Positions 59,701 to 64,000 of a stretch of 64,000 nt of DNA are shown in pieces. The first letter of the stretch is position 1, and the number at the start of each line of letters is the position of its first letter. Made by a program: the position numbers and the translations under genes. The DNA is from Nageia nagi (taxonomy: Eukaryota; Pinophyta), in the NCBI GenBank assembly GCA_050084985.1, contig JBITNC010000002.1:4216001-4280000 (forward strand), read 5' to 3'. The notes beneath the pieces were generated by a model. That model saw nothing but the letters and a program-made list of their open reading frames with translations, was not told where the DNA came from and made no database searches.

Positions 59701-60965
59701 TTATCATAGATCTTACATATTCTATATTCAAACACCAATTTGTAATTCTTCTCAAGCGTTTGGCCAATACTCAACAAACTTTGCTTCAAATCTAGATCAT
59801 AATAGATATCCTTTACCGACAATCTCCAAGCTCTTCTCATCTCCTAACTTCACACATGACTTGTAAGAGTAATCAAGTGTAGAAAGTAAGGACTGTTCAC
59901 TAGTCATGTGGTTTTTTCAACCACTATCTAAGAGCCAAGTCTTTTTTTCAAGATTTTGGGGCTTGCAATTGAGAGAAACAAATGTTCTTCTCCATAACCT
60001 TGCTCTTCTTCTCTATAGTGGGTAGATTTATCTTCATTTGCTTGCTTCAATTCGTACTCTCTCAAAATGATCAAATTTATTACAATAATAGCATTGCAAA
60101 TTTCTTTATCTTTACCTCTTCCTCTTCCTCTTCTGGAGTGTCTCCCCCTTGAAGAATAAGCTTGTTCACTTTTAGAATTTTGTTCTTTGCCTTTGCCTCT
60201 TCCAAAGAAACCTCTTCTTCCATCTCTTCTGGATCTGCTTCTTCCTCTTGAGCCTTTACCTTGTCCTCTTCCTTGTCCTTCATTTTCTTTGATAGCAAAT
60301 GCTTGTTCATCACTGTTATTTACTACTATTTTTGCTCTTTTTAAAACTCTTTCTTCATGTGATGTAAAAAAGTCAATTAAATAATCAATTTCCATGGTTG
60401 AAAGGTCTTTTGTCTCCTCAATTATGAGTGCAGCAGTATCATATTTTTCTGTCAAATTCCTCAAGACTCACAACTTCTTTCTCAATTTTCTCTCCTAGAG
60501 TGGCCATTTTATTGGCTTTGGCTTTCACTCTCACACAATAATCTCCAACTCTCTCATTGTCTTTTTGTTTCAGATTTTCAAACTCTCTTCTCATGGTTTG
60601 AAGCCTCACTTCTTTCACCTTCAAGCTCCCTTGGTAGCCTTCCTTCAATGTTACCCATGCTTCTTGGGCTGAGACACATGCTGAGATTCTTGAAAAAATG
60701 CTTTTGTCCAGAGCTGCTTGGATGAAAGAGAGCCATGGAGTTTTGCTTCTCTTTCTTCTTTGCCTCCTTCCTTGCATTTGCACTCAAAAGTGTTTCAGTC
60801 TGTAGGATCACTGTAGCCAGCTTCTACAATATCCCAGTAGTCTTTTCCCTTCAAGAGAGTCTTCATTTGGACAGTCCAATACTCATAGTCACTCCCATCA
60901 AAATCTGGAATTGGGATTGTATTTGAGTTGCTTGCAATGTCTTCTTATCCTACCTGGACAAATGT
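56797..60965 (-). pseudogene. Copia C gag-pol, degraded
   Basis: Gag begins near 60,960 (PIPDFDGSDYEYWTVQMKTL, LKGKDYWDIVEAGY), continues through WVTLKEGYQGSLKVKEVRLQ and an Arg/Gly-rich stretch with a ruined zinc knuckle (60,110-60,060). Protease, integrase (HMRLGHLN; CEVCALGKQARSKF; KCLRSDRGGEYCSNEF), reverse transcriptase (ARLVAKGFTQQCGVDFEKTF; LYVDNLIFMGNN, where YVDD has become YVDN) and RNase H (GFTDSDWGSDLDDRKST) follow. Many frameshifts and stops. The gene order integrase before reverse transcriptase confirms Copia. The family differs from A and B. Confidence 0.9.
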
Positions 60966-61004
60966 CTTGAACCCAAACTGATCCAACGAAGCTTTGAAAC
61001 CAAA

Positions 61005-61476
61005 TGAAGTGATTTAACACAAACAAATAAATGAATTACACAAGTAATCCAATGCCAAACTCAGTTCTGCAACTCAAGGTAAGAATGCATTCAACAATGG
61101 AGTCTCACAGTTTCACACACCCAACAAACTTGTATATTATTATTGAATTACACTCCAACAATCTTAACATCTTGAAATGAAGGATATATACATTCAACAG
61201 GCCGAGAATGACCTGACTGTTCAGTTCATATTCTACTCACTAAAGCAAAAAACAATGAGACAGAGTCTTATTAAAAAATGTAACATTCAGAACTAGCCAG
61301 CAAGCCGGTGTACTAGTCGGTAGGCCAGTTCATTTGGAGGTCTAACCGGTTGGCCGGTTTCACAGCCGATCTGTAAGGAACCGGTGCTCAGACAGAGATG
61401 TGAATGGTAAAACAGTGAGCTCAGATTTGGGACTTTTGAGTGGGTTTAAGTTATTGTTATGCCTTGAAAGTCTTCA
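61005..61476 (-). repeat. 5' LTR of Copia C
   Basis: 472 bp, full length. It carries a 21-bp duplication around ACTAGCCAGCAAGCCGG / ACTAGTCGGTAGGCCAG that is single in the 3' LTR. Confidence 0.9.
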
Positions 61477-61729
61477 ACTTCCCCACATTGTGCTGGGAGT
61501 GTAGTGGCTGTATTCTTTGGATGAGATCTACTCCAACTACCAAACGTTGGAGCTAAGATTCAAATCCAATGGATGTGACATCACTTTGAGAGGAATGAAA
61601 TATCATTTCCCTCAACAAGTGACCTCAAGTAGGATGGAGATGCTACATGATCCTATCTCAGATCTGGTAAAGGATGTGTTGGATGAGGATTCGTTGCAAA
61701 GATTTGATTTTTCCAAAGGTGAATAAGAA
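61477..61729 (+). pseudogene. Element D protease, second part
   Basis: Immediately after Copia C the frame continues PHIVLGV, TAG (from CAG), then WLYSLDEIYSNYQTLELRF and DITLRGMKYHFP, the end of the retropepsin domain. It stops at 61,726, and no reverse-transcriptase similarity follows. Confidence 0.85.
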
Positions 61730-62089
61730 AAATCAGATTCATGGGGATTGGGAGAGAACTTTTGGAGCTTCCAACATTCAATTTCTAGCTTCTAGGAGGG
61801 ACATCCAATTATGGGGAGTTTTTGGAGGGATCTTGAGCGACAGATCCAGTTGTGTCCAGCCTTAGAGAGGGATGCTCACCTTCTTGGACATATTTTATAC
61901 GGTTTGGAGGTCTGGAGCAGCCATGGAGACACTGCAAAAAGGTATGACATAAATTCTGATTTTTGTATGCAATATAATAGCAGTTCGTTATTTTTGGGAT
62001 GTTTTGACATTCAAAACAATGTTAAGAAGAAGTCACTAATGGCATATAGGATTGCATTCCTGTTGATTATTGAGACTGACTTTTGGTGA
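61730..62089 (+). other. Element D, post-protease stretch, no domain recognised
   Basis: Partly open frames (for example 61,811-62,089) without recognisable motifs. The region where reverse transcriptase would be expected shows none of its motifs. Confidence 0.5.
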
Positions 62090-62960
62090 TTTGCGAGGTT
62101 GCATTTTTGATGAAATTTTGGGTTGAGTCTTTGAATGAGATGACTGTAAATTTCATGATAATTGGGACTGCAATGATGGTGAGGGCGATGATTGTAATTG
62201 CCTCCTTTGCGACACTTGGGGTGACAATTTGGATGATGTTTGGGACCGTGCTTTTAGTATTGTCTGCTTCTGCATTTCTGACATCTTGGGCAGCATTTCT
62301 GATGTTGTATAATTCTGCATTATAGATGTGGTTGTGAACTGCACTTTTAGTGTTGCTTACTGCTACACTTCCAACATCCAGGGCAACAATTTGGATGATG
62401 ACTACTGTTGTGTTTATGAAGTCTTGGATTGCATTTACTGCTGTTTTCCTCGTGTCATTTTGGGCTGCACTTTTCATGTCTTATGAGGATATGAACTTCA
62501 TGATGATGGGAGATGTTATAGTCATGTTTCTCATATTGGAAGAGACTGATATAACCATGTCTAAGACTGCATTTCTAAGGGAGACTGCTGCTGTGTTTGT
62601 TATGGTATTTGGGACTGCACTTCTGATGGTGATTGGGGATGCATTCCTGCTGATTTTTGAGTCTGCATTTTTGTTGACATTTGGGGCAGCGTTTTTGAAT
62701 ACAATTAAGACTGTAATATTGATAATGTCGGCTGCATTACTGATCAAGTCTCGGGCTGTACTTCTCATGATACATCTAATGGTGTTTGGGGCTGTGTTGG
62801 AGACAATGGAGGCTGTGTTTTGTATCAGATTTGTGACTGCTGCATCTTGTTTGATGGAAGAAGCTACTTTAACCACATTGCTTGGGATTACTTGGGCTGC
62901 ATTCTTCATGATGACAAGGGTTTGGGCTCTTAGAGCTGAGCTGCGAAAGACTGATATGCA
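62090..62960. repeat. 24-bp minisatellite, open on both strands
   Basis: Units such as TTGGGACTGCACTTCTGATG and TTGGGGATGCATTCCTGCTG recur every 24 bp in the best part (about 62,608-62,705) and degenerately elsewhere. The plus strand encodes 8-residue hydrophobic units (FGTALLMV, IGDAFLLI, FESAFLLT, FGAAFLNT) within a 268-codon frame (62,350-63,156). The minus strand encodes Asn/Ala-rich 8-residue units (NAAPNVNK, NADSKISR, NASPITIR) over about 950 bp with one TAA. The dual openness follows from the repeat unit and does not prove a protein. Confidence 0.75.
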
Positions 62961-63284
62961 CATGCACAAGTTAATAGATTTCATGTATGTTGATTTGCAA
63001 GACATGAAATATGGCAATAATGTGAAGATAGTTTTTCAAAACTGTAGTGATTGCCTTGCCACTGGGGTTTTGTACTCTCATGCACATGGACGGTTTCAGG
63101 TATTATTTGCAGCATGTATGAATCTTAATGTTGTCTTTGCACCAAAGGATACTTGAAAGTCAATATCTCGACATGATGATGTTGTGAGGATAGAGTTTAA
63201 TGATGATGAATGTGGAAAGGAACAAAATGTTGCACATCTGGTTTGGAATTGCTTGTGGACATGCAATTTTGGGAAGGACAGACT

Positions 63285-64000
63285 TGTAATGTCCCCAATT
63301 TTGGCATCTCAACCATTTTTGCATTATGATTCTTTAATTGGGCCACATGGAGTGGGATGCCCCTCTCCTAGAAATAATTAGGAGTGTTTTTAGTGGTTAG
63401 GAGTGATTTTTATATTTTAAAATAATAATGGGACTTTATTTGATTGAATAATGTAAGTTTGTAATCCCAAAAGAGAATTAGACATCTCTAAATGTGACAT
63501 CCCATGTCTAGGTGTACTTAGGAGAGATTTAATACATTTAGGTGTATTTTTGCATTCTCAATTGTAATGTTGTAATTGGAAATCTGTAGGATGGAAATTT
63601 GTGATTCCAAAATCAAATTGTAAGCCTTTAGATGGGACGTCCAGTTCTGCTTGATTCCAAGGTGAGATCTAGATTTCAAAGTGGGATGTCTAGCTATAAG
63701 GGGAGGAGGACACCACTTTGAGGATCATCTTTGTCTATCATCAATTATTCCTTTTGAGACTTGGCTGCAAAGTTAGTTTCTAGCCTTTTGTGGATGAAAA
63801 CTTGCAAGAGAGTGGTCTAGAGGATGAAAACCCTCTTCGATCCAAGGCTTAGGGATGAAAACCTTTAAGTCTTTGTTCCATTGAGTTTTTTTGGTGGTTC
63901 GCCCCATTCAAGGAGGTTCATTGAACTTGTGGAGAGTGAGTGACTTGTTTTGAGGAGTCAGAGTCAGTGAGTTGAGGCCTTGGAGTGAGACGTCCAGCTT
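63285..64000 (+). repeat. 3' LTR of element D, cut by the window end
   Basis: Begins TGTAATGTCCCC after a purine-rich tract TTTGGGAAGGACAGACT. It is homologous to 50,234-50,950. Its end, and so the right target-site copy, lies outside the window. Confidence 0.9.

Larger units (their letters stand above)
56553..61476 (-). mobile_element. LTR/Copia retrotransposon C, nested in element D
   Basis: LTRs at 56,553-56,790 (3', shortened) and 61,005-61,476 (5') share both ends (TGAAGACTTTCAAGGC... to ...CACTTCA in element sense). The target duplication is a perfect ACTTC (56,548-56,552 and 61,477-61,481). In element sense a primer-binding site TTTGGTTTCAAAGC abuts the 5' LTR, and a polypurine tract CAAAGGGGAGTA abuts the 3' LTR. 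Gag and pol are recognisable on the minus strand. LTR differences are of the order of 10 percent by eye, so it is fairly old, yet younger than D. Confidence 0.93.
50234..64000 (+). mobile_element. Ty3/Gypsy-type LTR element D, gag-protease only, runs off the window
   Basis: 5' LTR 50,234-51,352 and the start of the matching 3' LTR (63,285 on) both begin TGTAATGT. A Met-type primer-binding site TGGTATTAGAGTTGG follows at 51,354. Gag, a zinc knuckle and an aspartic protease are recognisable, but there is no reverse transcriptase, RNase H or integrase between protease and 3' LTR; a minisatellite lies there instead. It is therefore probably non-autonomous. Two younger elements are nested inside: G (52,826-56,082) and Copia C (56,553-61,476). 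It lies in an intron of the thioredoxin-fold gene, in gene sense. Confidence 0.88.

Overview
The window looks like nuclear DNA of a seed plant with a large, repeat-rich, AT-rich genome; a gymnosperm is plausible but cannot be proved from sequence alone. Almost everything is transposable-element DNA, layered by nested insertion. One host gene is visible, with very long introns. All boundaries were read by eye from terminal motifs, target-site duplications (TSDs) and splice signals.

Layout. 1-2.9 kb: a decayed, unrecognised multi-exon gene on the minus strand. 5.9-33 kb: remains of a CACTA (En/Spm, tnp2) DNA transposon on the plus strand, with a clear right end at 32,914 and a possible left end near 5.9 kb. 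It is interrupted by a telomere-like TTAGGG tract, two related LTR/Copia retrotransposons (A, 6,299-14,772, plus; B, 15,137-24,017, minus, perfect AATAT TSD) and a 5'-truncated LINE with a perfect 17-bp TSD. The CACTA also carries a 57-bp coding repeat and a SET-domain-like stretch upstream of its transposase. 33.4-37 kb: a LINE remnant split by a damaged LTR, and a tRNA-derived SINE splitting an older direct repeat.

Host gene, 37.1 kb onward, plus strand: three exons (37,118-37,310; 47,041-47,469; 47,790-48,412) with canonical splice sites encode the N-terminal ~415 residues of a secretory-pathway protein with thioredoxin-like folds. Intron 1 (9.73 kb) holds a decayed hAT transposase, a LINE, PPR-derived repeats and a Copia 3' end. 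The next intron is at least 15.6 kb and contains a TIR element, then a large Ty3/Gypsy element D (50,234 to beyond the window end). D has gag and protease but no visible reverse transcriptase or integrase. It contains a 3.26-kb non-coding insertion G, a 4.9-kb Copia C (perfect ACTTC TSD) inside its protease, and a 24-bp minisatellite open on both strands.

Main discovery candidate: Copia B carries, between its primer-binding site and gag, a mosaic of four unrelated host-gene fragments: a PPR protein, coatomer beta-prime, a Mei2-like RNA-binding protein (antisense) and casein kinase 2 alpha. The sister element A has a different GC-richer block at the equivalent place. This suggests a Copia lineage whose long leader repeatedly acquires host sequence. 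A and B also share two inactivating stops in integrase, hinting that defective copies were propagated in trans.
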